This document shows, one piece after another, positions 32,891 through 43,596 of a stretch of 64,000 bases of DNA. Made by a program: the position numbers and the translations under genes. The notes under the pieces were generated by a model, which worked only from the letters and a program-made list of their open reading frames with translations, was not told where the DNA came from and ran no database searches. The DNA is from Skeletonema tropicum (lineage: Eukaryota > Bacillariophyta > Thalassiosirophyceae > Thalassiosirales > Thalassiosiraceae), in contig CM074139.1 in the NCBI GenBank assembly GCA_037178625.1, forward strand, positions 558,001 to 622,000, in the 5' to 3' direction. Numbering within the stretch: the first letter of the stretch is position 1; the number at the start of each line of letters is the position of its first letter.

Positions 32891-34830
32891 TTTGAATTTG
32901 GACAGTGGTTGATTTGAAAAGCTCAGATAGATGATGATGTAACTTGAGTTCGTCAACGCTAGTGGTGCATGAATATTATCACGGCGATAGCCTCAATTGC
33001 CACTTCTTTTGAGTGAGAGGAGAGCAGAGGAGTGGCCGGCTACCATGGGCGCTGCTTCATTATCATGGCGTTGGTGTGGATCTTTTGTCCCATGGTTTTG
33101 TGCATTGTTTGTTTGGCATCATTTATAAGCTAGAAGTTTGTTTGGCATCATTCCACACATATTTTTCGTTCGACTTTTTTCAAGAGAGAGGTTTGCGTAC
33201 GTACGTACACGATATATACCGTCCCGATCCCGTCGCGCGTCGGGATCAGGAGCGGATTTTTGGGCCGGTCCCACGCGGCGCTGGCTTGTTATCAATGTTG
33301 TGAGCCTGTCGATGCAATTAATACTGAAAAATTGAATGATTTCCTTCTCTACTATGTAAGTCGAATTTAATATGCAATCAGGACCTATCTATGACGAAGA
33401 TGACAGTGTTGGACACAAGGTTATACTTGCCCATGTTAAAAGCTGACTTGACGGATGCATCCCAGGTCACTGCTTTGTGATCGAATGTTCTGAAACCACT
33501 TATTCTTCGTCTAAATGATATAAACTACTTCAATTGCCTCTAGGCAGTGGATTCTACCTACTTTTACTGCGTTACACACAATCGATTGTTTAGTTTAAAT
33601 AATGTGGTGTTGAGGTCTGCACAAATTGTACTTTATCAGGGCCTGGAAGAGATTGTCACGTAGGCCAGTCTCCAGATGGAGCATGAGCAGCTGCTTTTGC
33701 CTTCTATAACATCCTAACTAATCAAATTTGGTAATAAGCACACTTCGATGCTCATATTGGCAGCTTGAATATCTACTTGTATACTGTCAACGTTTGATAC
33801 GAAATGACCCTCTAATATCATCTACGAGGCTGTAGCATCGCTTCTACGAAAGCAATCCGTCTGAGCAGCGCTAATATACTTCATGGCTATCGCCACCAAG
33901 TATAATGGGCCACTACAAGCGGCTCGTGCGCATATTGACGACGATGATACGTCACGGTAGAATGTCATGGTGCTGCTGGCCAGCTAACATTGGACCTCTC
34001 ATATCAGCTACGAGGCTATCATCGTTTCCAGCTGCAAAATCCGTCTGGGCAGTGCTAATGTGCTTGTATAGTATCGCCACCAAGTATAATGGGGCACTAG
34101 AAGCGGCTCATGCGCATATTGACGACGATAGATGCGATATGCTGGCTGGTGTGGTGCTGGCGGCAAGCCCAAATTGGGCCTCAGGTTGACCAGAGATTGT
34201 CATGTCGGCGACAAGGTACGATGCGGAGCCACAATGACATGCTCCACTATCAGAACCTACTTTAATTTATCGATACCAATCCCGTATCCCGAAAAGGGCG
34301 TCGGGACGGGACGGGACGGTGCCAACCTCTACTTTGTTCGACTATCTACCACAGCCAGGGCTGTGTACCCGCTCTGCCGCGTTGGAAATAATCTCTAGCA
34401 TTCGCATTCATAATCTGCGACATGGTACTGCAAAGTACCAAAAGCTGTGGGATAAAGTACTCATGATTATTTTACGTTATTCAGCTATCTATTCTGACGC
34501 GTGCTACAGGTGGGATATTCAGAGAATGATCATATTTCGCGATATTCAGCTCTGTTCGTGGGACACGAGAAACGAGAAGCATCTATCATGCTCAATCCCA
34601 TCCTCATTCAGCATCAGTCTTCGGGTTCTTGATTGCACTTGTGGGAGCTCTTTCAACCAACTCTTTCAAGCTAAAGGCAACACTCATAAATACTTCACTC
34701 AAATAAGATAACATCCAATTACATCGATGAAGCTAACTCAACTTACCGTTAGCACTGTTTAAACAAGCTATATGATACGGAATTAATACCTTAGCCTTAG
34801 CCTTAGGTCTAGAGACATTATTATATTCAC
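32891..34830. other. Gene-poor region with imperfect tandem duplication
   Basis: About 1.9 kb without a supported gene. A GC-rich palindrome-like stretch (GATCCCGTCGCGCGTCGGGATC, quoted in parts at 33226-33248) and a related CCCGTCCCG-type stretch at 34280-34320 stand out. Between them an imperfect duplication with a period of about 185 bp is seen at 33805-34130. Confidence 0.5.
33805..34130 (+). repeat. Two imperfect ~185-bp direct repeats
   Basis: Landmarks ATATCATCTACGAGGCTG/ATATCAGCTACGAGGCTA and CGCCACCAAGTATAATGGG occur in both units, shifted by about 185 bp. The short frames within them are broken by stops, so this may be decayed coding sequence of unknown origin. Confidence 0.6.
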
Positions 34831-35769
34831 ATGGGAGCAACTTCATCAATCTACTATTACAAAGGCGAACAGCTCCGGAACAGTCCGAAATCATGGCAAG
34901 AGAATGGGGAGGAAAGGATCCTCTTCGGGCATTGGGTGTTGAGTGAAGATCAAACAGGAAGTTTAAGAGAAAGTGGAGATCCAGGAGGAAGTATCGCTGT
35001 TCGATATGTTATTCAAAATAATAAGGAAAAGACTCAAGTCTGGGCTAGTCCAAATTCAGATATTGATTTGAACTCCTCCAAACTCCTCAGCGAGTGGTAT
35101 GGGAATCCTACCTCCGATAAGGCAGATATCCTATGCAGAAATGGCCATACAATTCAAGTAAGACTAGACAATCAAGACAATCCTGGATCTGAAGACCAGT
35201 CTTTGCGTGTTTTTTTGAACGGGAGGGATCTCGATAGTGAACCGGATGATCATAACACTATCAAGCCGCTTCTTTGGGCTTGCGCTAATGGTCGGATTGA
35301 TGCGATCAAGCTCTTAATTGATAACTGGGCAAAAGTCGACGACAAGAATAATAATGGAGGCACGCCGCTCCATTATGCTTGCTGTAAGGGACAAGTAGAT
35401 TTCGCCAATCTTCTTTTTGAAAAGGGAGCAGACGTCAATGTCAAGGATAATGATGGGATTACACCGCTCCATATTGCTTGCAGTCATGGACAAGATGATA
35501 TGGCCATGCTTCTCATTGAAAAGGGAGCAGAAGTCACTGCCAAGAATAATGACGGGGCTACGCCGCTCCATTTTGCTTGCGATAAGGGACAAGTTGATGT
35601 GGCCAAGCTTCTCATTGAAAAGGGAGCAGATGTCAATGCCAAGGATAACGTCGGAGATACGCCGCTCCGTTGGGCCATGAAGGGAGGCAAAGAAGAAATG
35701 GTCATTTTTATCGTTAAAGAGGAGATGAAAGTGTTAGAGACCACCTTCACCTCAGAAGAGCTTGATTGA
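34831..35769 (+). CDS. Ankyrin-repeat protein
   Basis: A 312-residue intact frame from an ATG. Residues 1-6 (MGATSS) fit an N-myristoylation site, suggesting membrane attachment. Residues about 10-140 are an unrecognised N-terminal domain. From about residue 147 to 300 there are five ankyrin units with the usual TPLHxACxxGxxDxAxLLIEKGADVxAKxxxG pattern; the last is degenerate (TPLRWAMKGGKEEMV). Ankyrin stacks bind proteins; the partner is unknown. The middle units are almost identical at the DNA level, indicating recent tandem duplication. Confidence 0.85.
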   Translation: MGATSSIYYYKGEQLRNSPKSWQENGEERILFGHWVLSEDQTGSLRESGDPGGSIAVRYVIQNNKEKTQVWASPNSDIDLNSSKLLSEWYGNPTSDKADILCRNGHTIQVRLDNQDNPGSEDQSLRVFLNGRDLDSEPDDHNTIKPLLWACANGRIDAIKLLIDNWAKVDDKNNNGGTPLHYACCKGQVDFANLLFEKGADVNVKDNDGITPLHIACSHGQDDMAMLLIEKGAEVTAKNNDGATPLHFACDKGQVDVAKLLIEKGADVNAKDNVGDTPLRWAMKGGKEEMVIFIVKEEMKVLETTFTSEELD

Positions 35770-35977
35770 AAGCACGGAGGGACTGATAGGGCCGTGAAAG
35801 AATGTTATAAATTCATGTAGTTTTAATCGAATTGCATATAGTGCAACTAATGAATGGATATTACATTCTCCTCATCAGACCAGAATTTACAGCCGAAAGA
35901 AATCGCCTTGTGTAACGCTGAGGACTAATTTTTTCCGAAAGCTTGATCAGGAGAAGTAGGTACATGAATAGGAATTA

Positions 35978-36376
35978 GGCTGTGATTTTGTTTGCTCGAA
36001 CTCGCAACTCCGAACTGAAAAGGAGCTCTACCGGCTTTCGTGTAATTGAGTACCGTATTCAACGCATGATTTTTTGGGCAACAAGAAAGAGCCCTTTTAT
36101 TGAAATATGTTAGTGCCGAGTCAAAACGGCACTCACGTAGGGCACATAGGAATAGGCACATGTCGAGTTCGGAGTTCGAGATGGATGAGGATTCGGGCTC
36201 GAACTGGGCCTCCAGTTCGCAAATTTTTTTTCTTCGAACTCGCAACTCCGAACTCACAAGTTCCGTCCACATGGAAGTACCTTTTCACATGGACTCTCAA
36301 CTACAAATGCCGTTATCTCGAAATTTGATGCCGACACCAGTTCGCAGTTCGAGTTCGAGCAAACAAAATCACAGCC
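35978..36376. mobile_element. Harbinger/Tourist-like MITE with TTA target duplication
   Basis: A 399-bp element with terminal inverted repeats of about 27 bp beginning GGCTGTGATTTTGTTTGCTC, continuing CGAACTC. It is flanked by TTA at 35975-35977 and 36377-36379. GG-starting TIRs and a TWA target are typical of PIF/Harbinger. Inside there are repeated GTTCGAACTC/GAGTTCGGAG blocks in both orientations. No coding capacity. Confidence 0.8.
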
Positions 36377-36379
36377 TTA

Positions 36380-36879
36380 GTAATGCCATCTGAACATTCA
36401 AAAGACACGCTTCTAGCCAAGCGGGCCCGCCTGCCAACGGGAAGAACAGGAAGCCCCGTTGAAGTGCCAAAATATACTCGACAGTGACGAGAGCAAGAAT
36501 CATTCGCCCGAAGAGGAACAAGCCAGCTGCTCTCTCTCTAGATGAAGATGTCAAAAGCCAGATGCTCTTATGAAATGTCCTACATGGGATTTAGTTGTAG
36601 TTTTTGCTTGCCAGCTGCTTCTCTGCTTCAACATGTGAGCGTCTTGAGGTACTTAGCGCTGCGTTTCCCAAGGAACAACACGTGCGTGCACACTACACAA
36701 ATAGGCAACAGTCCGGCCTTTAAAGTCAACAGTCTACTTACCAGCTGAACTGCCCCCGCCTGCAGATAGATTGCAGATGAAGAACAAAGAAGCAAGAGCA
36801 TGAACATCCATAGAAGACACAACTACTAACAACTCTGAGTAGCATCCCCTCCATACTGCGCACTACATAGATAACAAGA
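36380..36879. other. Intergenic, promoter side of a small-protein gene
   Basis: No gene is supported in these 500 bp; the short frames lack motifs. Confidence 0.4.
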
Positions 36880-37347
36880 ATGTTTCACACGCCAAAGACC
36901 AAGAACAACGAGAGCAAGGGAGTCCACTTGACATGCCCTTCTCCACCGAGACCTAATCCAAACTTCGCCAACCTGCCTTCATCGGCAGGAATGCCAATGC
37001 CTTGCTCATCATCAGATCAAAAGCCCACATCAGCTCTTCAGAGAGGCCCGGCACCTCTACTGTCCCTATCATCGCATCAATCGTCAGCTTCGTCGACGTC
37101 GACCTTCTCATCGTCATTGTTGGCATCGGATAGGCCCAGCCTCACTCCCGCAACAGATGATGAATCTTTTGCGTCATCAAGCATTGACGACGAGCAAGAA
37201 TTCTTCCTGACCGCGCCTGGCGTCATCAGGCCAGCCGTTCGCTATGCTCCAGTGGCAGTCCGCAACAATAACATTGTGAACACTGTTCCACAAGGACAAG
37301 GTCACTATCCTGTCATCAGATTGCGGCCTCGGCGATCTTCATCATGA
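36880..37347 (+). CDS. Small disordered Ser/Pro-rich protein (MF-TPK family, member 1)
   Basis: 155 residues from an ATG, starting MFHTPKTKN. It is rich in Ser, Pro and Ala with SSTSTFSSSLLASDRPSL and acidic DDESFASSSIDDEQEFF in the middle and a basic end (RLRPRRSSS). It shares layout with the product of 38677-39006: the same MF.TPK start, CPPP/CPSPP segment, SxSSTST/TSTTSLGS run, xFD-type acidic patch and basic end. No known domain; intrinsically disordered. Function unknown. Confidence 0.6.
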   Translation: MFHTPKTKNNESKGVHLTCPSPPRPNPNFANLPSSAGMPMPCSSSDQKPTSALQRGPAPLLSLSSHQSSASSTSTFSSSLLASDRPSLTPATDDESFASSSIDDEQEFFLTAPGVIRPAVRYAPVAVRNNNIVNTVPQGQGHYPVIRLRPRRSSS

Positions 37348-38676
37348 GCTTACTCCTTGACAAGCGACAGCGCCTGCAGCAAGTTATCAAGACAAGAGGA
37401 CTGCGACGAATGCGTTCTCTCAAATCTTTCTCACGGTAATGAATTGGATATCATTCTGTTCGGCTAATTCAGCTGGTATCCAACATTATGAGCTTCGAGC
37501 TACCTCCTAGACAACAACACGTCGAAACAAGACTCCTTCTTATCAAGTCCACGTTGGACTTATATGTTTATATCATTTGCGCAACATCGTTACTGACTAC
37601 AATCATTTGTAACCATTCTGAATTGTAAATTTTGTGTAGATAAAGTGTTAAGATCTTTGTTGAATTACATTTTGCTTCAACTACAAATATTATCAGGATC
37701 TATCGCATTTGATTCTGTTAGATCTTCACGCATGTGCCTACCCTCGCTTTGGAACCGAGAGTGCAGTCAACTAAAATGTTGCTTACTAGCATCAACTCTC
37801 GTACAATAGCTAGGTATTCTTGTATGAACATCTACTCATTCTACATTGCATCCTGCCTTTTGTTATGTACCTACAAGGAGTAGATGCCAGCTGAGACTGA
37901 GCCAGCGTCGCGAAGGTCATATCCATCTACTTTGCTGGCTGTGCAGTCGTAATAGTCCTTGAGTATATCAAAGCTACGGATATGACTATATGATTAAATA
38001 AATCATACGATGATATGGTACTGATACTCAGATTCGATTTGTACACACACACTACATCTACATGCAACATTAAATCTCGGTTCTTGCCCCTCTCGCTTTA
38101 GTCGACGGTGCAGCTCAGTGTCCTGACCCTTGCCTGTCAAGAGCCATTAGTATTAGATGAGATGTTGTGTAAGTCATCATCTATTCATGTTACCCAGCGA
38201 GGCATCCGGCATCCAACTACTTATCGTGGAAAGAGAAGGCCGAACCCCTTCTAATGCCACTTCCATCTAAATTATTCAGAGTTAGAAAGAAGATCATAAC
38301 CGGTTGAGGTAGCCCCCAATATGCCAAGTAGCTCCCCGGAGAAAATCTTCCACACGGATACATAAGTAGAGGGGTGATCCTGTCAAGGTTTGTCATAGCT
38401 AGGGTAATAGAACGTTGAAGCTGTCGGAAGCTAGATTTTAGACGGGGTGCTTACTCAGCCAAACGTGGGTAAAGAGGAACAACGTCGTGGGTAATGGGTG
38501 ACAACAGCTGGGTGGCAGACACTCATTTCGAATCGCCTTCTGTTGCTGCTTCTCCACGTCTCTTCATAAAATACTCTCCGTAAAAATAATCTTCTTCCAT
38601 CTTCAGTCCATCCACAAGTCAGGGCTTGCGTACGATCGACTCCACAGTGACAAATCAATATCAAGACAACAGCATC
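37348..38676. other. Intergenic, no supported gene
   Basis: About 1.3 kb. A 31-codon frame starting in the TCATCATGA overlap at the end of the previous gene is too short to support. Nothing else stands out. Confidence 0.4.
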
Positions 38677-39006
38677 ATGTTCAGCACACCCAAGCGCAGC
38701 ACAAAGCAGAAGCAGGCAACCTCGACGTGCCCTCCTCCGCCAGCAAGGACAAGGACTGCCGGAGCGCGTTCATCGTCACCTTCGCCTTCGTCATCTTTGG
38801 CCTCTTCATTTACTTCGACAACTTCTTTGGGCTCTATCTTCTCGAAGGTGGATCTTTGCGAGAGCGGTTCCACATTTGATCTGAACGGATTGTCATTCAC
38901 TCCCCCACGGCCTCCTGCCTACCCGTGTCTATCATTTGATGATGATGTTCATCGACATGCACCAACCAAGCTCAAGCCTCGTCCTTCTCGTCAAGAACAC
39001 TACTAA
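38677..39006 (+). CDS. Small disordered Ser/Pro-rich protein (MF-TPK family, member 2)
   Basis: 109 residues from the ATG at 38677, starting MFSTPKRSTKQKQ; the frame is open upstream to 38626 without an ATG. It contains CPPPPARTR, a Ser run, TTSLGSIFSKVDLCESG, FTPPRPPAYPCLSFDDD and a basic end (KLKPRPSRQ). It is the apparent paralogue of the gene at 36880-37347, in the same orientation 1.3 kb away. No domain recognised. Confidence 0.6.
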   Translation: MFSTPKRSTKQKQATSTCPPPPARTRTAGARSSSPSPSSSLASSFTSTTSLGSIFSKVDLCESGSTFDLNGLSFTPPRPPAYPCLSFDDDVHRHAPTKLKPRPSRQEHY

Positions 39007-40476
39007 GCTTTAAGTGCGCTTGTACAGGTGCAGGGGCAGGGATGGACTTCAATTTCGTCGGACGCCCTGTAATTGATATCAGAGAAGAATACATCAAGCA
39101 AAGACCGAGAAAGCTTGGTGGAACTATATGTCTAGAGGAATCATATGAATAAAAACGAGCGAGAGGGGACTAGATAAGTAGTGCATGTGTGCTTTATCGC
39201 ATTGTAATCACTGTAAATTAAGAAGAGTTATTAGTTAAATCTCGTACCTTCCTCTATTCAAATCGATACACTTTATGCTCGCATTTAAGTCAAGGTAGTG
39301 TGGGTACGAGCAAGCATTGCAAACAAACTGTCATTGCTGAGATGTATTTCATGATAATATCGTCTATTCAAGCTGCAAATTCCTCCACGACTATGCTGGT
39401 ACATCATTCACTGCTGCTTAGGTTACTTGCGTTGACCCTCGCACCATGTCGAAAGCTTACTTCTACCTCCAAGTTTACTTAGGTCACTTGTGATAATATT
39501 CAACTCTTGACGGGCAGCAGTGTACAACTCATTGAAGATTCAACAGCAAATAGAGTCTCCATTCGCGGCAATAGATTAGAGGATCATACAAGCCAATTGC
39601 AGGCGATGCTGATAGAAATGTAACAAAGTTCAAGCCTTACTACAATAGCTTGAGTCCCTATTGGATACGAATTACTACGCAAACTCCTCTCGTATCGACT
39701 CTTGCTTTGATACTAAATCTAGTCGTAGATTCTAGTTGAATTAGATGATACTTCATTCACCTCTAGATATTCGAGAAGAATGGAGACGATTCATTGCGTT
39801 CTGTGATTGAATTTTTTGTCGGAAAATGAATGATTAGTTTAGGATGGTATATATTCAGGATCTATTACTGGGCAAGCTGGATCTGAACTTGCCCATTTTA
39901 GGTAATAAGAGGAGTGCGGCCTATCTCGTAGTTCAGTAGCAAGTCCGTCGCTCCTCTTATCGCCTGTGCTAGGTGATGGCATGTTCCCCCTCCCACGGCG
40001 AAACTAAAATAGATATTGTCTACTGGGATAGGTTACATCTTGCAGTTTAAGTAGTTGAAGTGTTCGCTCGCTTCGCTCGCTCACACTGCCTGGAGAGTAA
40101 TTGTTGCAGATGAGCTGTCATCTTTCTCGCTATCGCCCCCAACTCAAGCCCACATACACAGTACAAGCCTGAGAATAATGCCACCTGTGTCCTTTTCCTT
40201 CACACGAGTGACCTCGATCGGGACAATGTCACGGTAACGGGACCGACCAGGGTCATTCTTACGAATAGAAAGTTCAAGTTGAGCTCAGCCAGGAGGCTTC
40301 GGCTTCGACTTGAACAGCTGCATCTGCATTTGAGACCCGCGCTTGTCTATTCTCATAATCACCGCGACCTCAATGAGGCAAAGTAGTTACACACACAAAA
40401 CACTGACATAATTCATAGATACTTCTAATGACCTACAATACACATAGGTGACAAGTCGAACAGTCATAACATCATC
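39007..40476. other. Intergenic with paired hairpins
   Basis: About 1.5 kb. Two consecutive perfect stems lie at 39870-39894 and 39905-39960. A GCTCGCTTCGCTCGC-type repeat lies at about 40060-40080. No coding gene is supported. Confidence 0.45.
39870..39960. other. Two consecutive hairpins, possible structured RNA
   Basis: GGGCAAG (39870-39876) pairs with CTTGCCC (39888-39894). ATAAGAGGAG (39905-39914) pairs with CTCCTCTTAT (39951-39960). They do not match the conserved boxes of tRNA, U1, U2, U4, U5 or U6 that I know. The RNA interpretation is a guess. Confidence 0.3.
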
Positions 40477-41643
40477 ATGCCTGCTGCTGCTACTACCAAC
40501 ACCGCCAACAGCGGCCTTGACATTCTCTCTGCTGCTATTGATTATGAGCAGTCGCGAAATGAGAAGTCGTCGTTGACATCATCATCATCCTGCGCTTCGT
40601 CCAAGCACCATGTTTCACAGGAGCCGAAACCAGCTGGTAGATTTGTTTCTGTCAACCCCTACCGATCAAAAATGGATCCGCGTATGAGAAAGTCCGTAGC
40701 AGTGAGGGCGATGAATCCTAATATGTCGGACGAAGAAGCTGTGTTGGCGGGATTTGTATTCCCGGAGCGTGGCACGACTGCTGATATCAACTGGATCGGT
40801 GAAGGCAATGTGTCCATGCGACAGCGTAAAATCAACTTCAGGAGGAGCTGGAAAAGATTCTATACCAAGCAGATCAAGGATATGTCAACTGAGGCGGCCC
40901 TATCTACTCCTCTGGTACCATCAAGTCTCATCAACCCAGTATCATCGTCAGATGAAGAACCCCGCAACGAAGATACTTCTTCGAACCCTTCCGTTGGCAA
41001 TCCCTCTATCAGTAGACCTTCAGAACCTTTGGTCTTACCAAAGAAAAGTTCGGTCAGATCCTTTCCTGCCACCCTCTTATCCATTGTCTCAAATCCTGAA
41101 TACGACCACATCATCTCATGGCTGCCATCCGGAGAAGCATTTAGTATCCACAAACGGAAAGAGTTTGAATCTGAGATCTTACCCAAGTTCTTTCGTCAAG
41201 CTAAATTCGACAGCTTCGTCCGGAAACTTAACCGGTGGGGCTTCCGTCGTGTGAACAAGAACTGTGCACCTTACTTATGTGGTAGCATAATCTTTTGTCG
41301 TGACAACTTCATGCGTGATGCTGCTAATTGCATGGTGAAGAAGAATCCTTTGTTGGGCAATTATACCAAGGTGTCTAACGACGAATGTGTCAACACGACG
41401 ATGACTAATGAAGCTGATGCATGCCAAGCCACATTAGCATTAGCCCCAGCGATGCGTGCACCTCGTAGTGTTAGTTTCGGCTCAAATGACCTTGTTGTAC
41501 CAAAGGGACTCAATGCAACCTTGCCACCAGACCTCATGGCGGTAGAGTTGAAGAGAATTTTGATCCAACGACAAAAAAACTTGGACTACATGTCGCAGAA
41601 GACCGAGCATTCTCGAGCGCTGCTGCACAATATGAGATGGTAG
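40477..41643 (+). CDS. HSF-type transcription factor with N-terminal extension
   Basis: 388 residues from an ATG. The first 190 residues are an extension with a conserved-looking block (NPYRSKMDPRMRKSVAVRAM, EEAVLAGFVFPERGT, FRRSWKRFYTKQIKDM), then a Ser/Pro linker. The HSF DNA-binding domain is at about residues 196-290: RSFPATLLSIVSN, HIISWLPSGEAFSIHKRKEF, ILPKFFRQAKFDSFVRKLNR, WGFRRVNK, then CRDNFMRD. The C-terminus has a short Leu/Gln helix (LKRILIQRQKNLDYM). It is a second HSF in the window and not a close copy of the one at 27774. Nuclear regulator; targets unknown. Confidence 0.88.
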   Translation: MPAAATTNTANSGLDILSAAIDYEQSRNEKSSLTSSSSCASSKHHVSQEPKPAGRFVSVNPYRSKMDPRMRKSVAVRAMNPNMSDEEAVLAGFVFPERGTTADINWIGEGNVSMRQRKINFRRSWKRFYTKQIKDMSTEAALSTPLVPSSLINPVSSSDEEPRNEDTSSNPSVGNPSISRPSEPLVLPKKSSVRSFPATLLSIVSNPEYDHIISWLPSGEAFSIHKRKEFESEILPKFFRQAKFDSFVRKLNRWGFRRVNKNCAPYLCGSIIFCRDNFMRDAANCMVKKNPLLGNYTKVSNDECVNTTMTNEADACQATLALAPAMRAPRSVSFGSNDLVVPKGLNATLPPDLMAVELKRILIQRQKNLDYMSQKTEHSRALLHNMRW

Positions 41644-42286
41644 GTGTGTGTTTGTTTTGTAGTGATAAAATTTGTGGCTTGAGTATATAATTAACATGAA
41701 CATATTGATGATAATGGAGTACAATAACTATGTTGTTTTCAGTAGGCGTGAGTTGCAACACGAGTAGCAAGGGCAAGGATGAAGCAATCTATCCATTTGG
41801 AAGTCAAACAAGATGGAATGACAGTCGAAAGAAATCACTTGCAAAGCAGTCGAGTATCGAGTACTTTCTCATGTATGAGATCCGGCAAAGCTAGTGCTCT
41901 AGTGTTCGTGTCAGCTGCACTTGCCTCAGAATGCAACGAGAAGTTTTCTAGAGCTACAACGCAGTCAGCTTATACGAATGAAGTGCCGGTAAGTAAGTAA
42001 GATGTCTTCCAAGTTTAGGAAGTAGTAAACTTCTAGTCTATATGTCGATGAGATGGTGCTGGATAATGTAAATGTCTTACGTGATACTTAATTGCAGCCT
42101 CTCTATTGTTTGGGATGATGCTGTTGTGCGTGCATCAATGCAAACGTAACTTGAGAGTCAAAAGAGCCAAAATATAAGGCAACTCCCAACCTCAACCATT
42201 TGCATCAAGCAATCTAAAGATAAAGACATCTTTATCTTTACTTGAGGACGTTTATTCCCCTTTAAATGTACGCATGCAACGCATAA
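41644..42286. other. Convergent intergenic region with a palindrome
   Basis: It lies between the 3' end of the HSF gene and the 3' end of a minus-strand secreted-protein gene. The palindrome at 42215-42240 is the notable feature. No gene is supported. Confidence 0.45.
42215..42240. terminator. 12-bp perfect inverted repeat with 2-nt loop
   Basis: TAAAGATAAAGA (42215-42226) and its complement TCTTTATCTTTA (42229-42240) are separated by CA. It lies about 45 bp beyond the stop of the minus-strand gene, so a 3'-end or transcription-insulating role is possible. This is inference only. Confidence 0.3.
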
Positions 42287-43138
42287 CTACTTGCTGGACC
42301 TGAGGTACTTCATGTACTGGGAGTGGGGAGGCTCATCACAAGGTGGTTGAGTCAGAGGACAATTCATCAATGACCCACCATGTTCAGAGCAGCAGCTAGG
42401 CCATCCGTCAGAAGTGTTGTAGCATTGATAGTCTGGAGCGTTGGTACAGTAGTCGAAGCCGCTTTCTCCCTCGGCATGGTTATCGCAAATGGTGAGGTGA
42501 TTTGGACAATTCGCACCGTTGTCCTGCGAGCAACATTCTGGATGGCCAGTCTTGTAGCAGTCGTAATCTGGAGCGTAGGTACATATGCCAGCTCCGACTG
42601 GAGGGGTTGGTGGGGGTGGAGGATTAGTCGATTGGATTTGCAACGAGTAGCACGTTTCACCTTGTTGAGGCCTTGTATCAGATACTTGTCCAGTTCCTTG
42701 ATAGCTCGTGTTCATGTCATCAAAACATTGGCTGTATTGATTGCCCAGGGTGCCCGCCTCATACAAGCACTTGCAAGTAGCACTCTCGCAATCGTACTGG
42801 AAGCCTACGAGCCTGTCGGAAGGCGGGCGCTGATTGCACCCCCGTGCAGCGTCTACACTAGTTCCTTCGACGCAGAAGGTACTGCATCCTCCTCCAGCTT
42901 CATCGATGGGGGTGTAGACGCCTTGAATAGTACCATATTCGAACTCTCTTCCATTAGAGTCAACGCATACGGAGTTGTACTTTTGACGTGTAAAGATGTA
43001 GTCTTCGTCCTGGTAGTCTACCCAAGGGAGATCATTTGGGAAGGCATGGTCCAAGTTGCTGCATGTTTTGTCAGGGCTGGTAGCTGCAGTGAATGTAACG
43101 GTGTAGACAAGAGCGAAGGAAACGGCGATGAATTTCAT
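42287..43138 (-). CDS. Secreted Cys-rich protein with two C-terminal repeats
   Basis: 283 residues from an ATG, with a signal peptide of about 20 residues (KFIAVSFALVYTVTFTAA). The ectodomain has about 28 Cys, including CSNLDHAFPNDLPWVDYQ, FCVEGTSVDAARGCNQ and CKCLYEAGTLG. After a PPPPPTPP linker come two copies of a small Cys module: CTYAPDYDCYKTGHPECC and CTNAPDYQCYNTSDGWPSCC. The pattern suggests a disulfide-rich extracellular protein of the cell covering; I do not recognise a named family. Convergent with the HSF gene; its promoter side carries a MITE. Confidence 0.75.
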   Translation of the reverse strand: MKFIAVSFALVYTVTFTAATSPDKTCSNLDHAFPNDLPWVDYQDEDYIFTRQKYNSVCVDSNGREFEYGTIQGVYTPIDEAGGGCSTFCVEGTSVDAARGCNQRPPSDRLVGFQYDCESATCKCLYEAGTLGNQYSQCFDDMNTSYQGTGQVSDTRPQQGETCYSLQIQSTNPPPPPTPPVGAGICTYAPDYDCYKTGHPECCSQDNGANCPNHLTICDNHAEGESGFDYCTNAPDYQCYNTSDGWPSCCSEHGGSLMNCPLTQPPCDEPPHSQYMKYLRSSK

Positions 43139-43596
43139 GTTTTCGAGTTTTTATTGCTGAATTGAAAAAGAGAAGTGGAGAGTGATTTGTGTTGCTAGAT
43201 GCAATTATATTGTGTATCTTGTCCTTTTGAAAGATGTCCTTGATTAGTGTAGCTGTTTTGATTTTGATTTTATGAGCCTCGAAAAAGGCTTGCTTACTCG
43301 GAGTAGCAAAGGGCAAGATATTGTGTATCTTGTCGGGATCAACAATGCAAGGCTGCAAGAAGGTAGGCATGAATGGGATTTGGTATCTTGGGTATCTCGG
43401 GATTGACATTTTTTGTACGATTGGTAATTATCCTGCCTGAGATAGGCATCCCAAGGGATTCCCAGATCCCAGATCAAAATCAAAAGTTCGTTTGGCATCT
43501 GTCGCACTTTTTTAGGACTTTGGAGTAAAAAATAAGTAGGAGTAATGATGACGTCAGCGCACTCTCTCAAGATGAAATAAAAATCATTGTTCATGA

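Noticed and set aside
42380..43165. 261-codon plus-strand ORF over the Cys-rich gene
   Set aside because: It is antisense to an intact gene with signal peptide and regular Cys modules, and starts and ends without motif.
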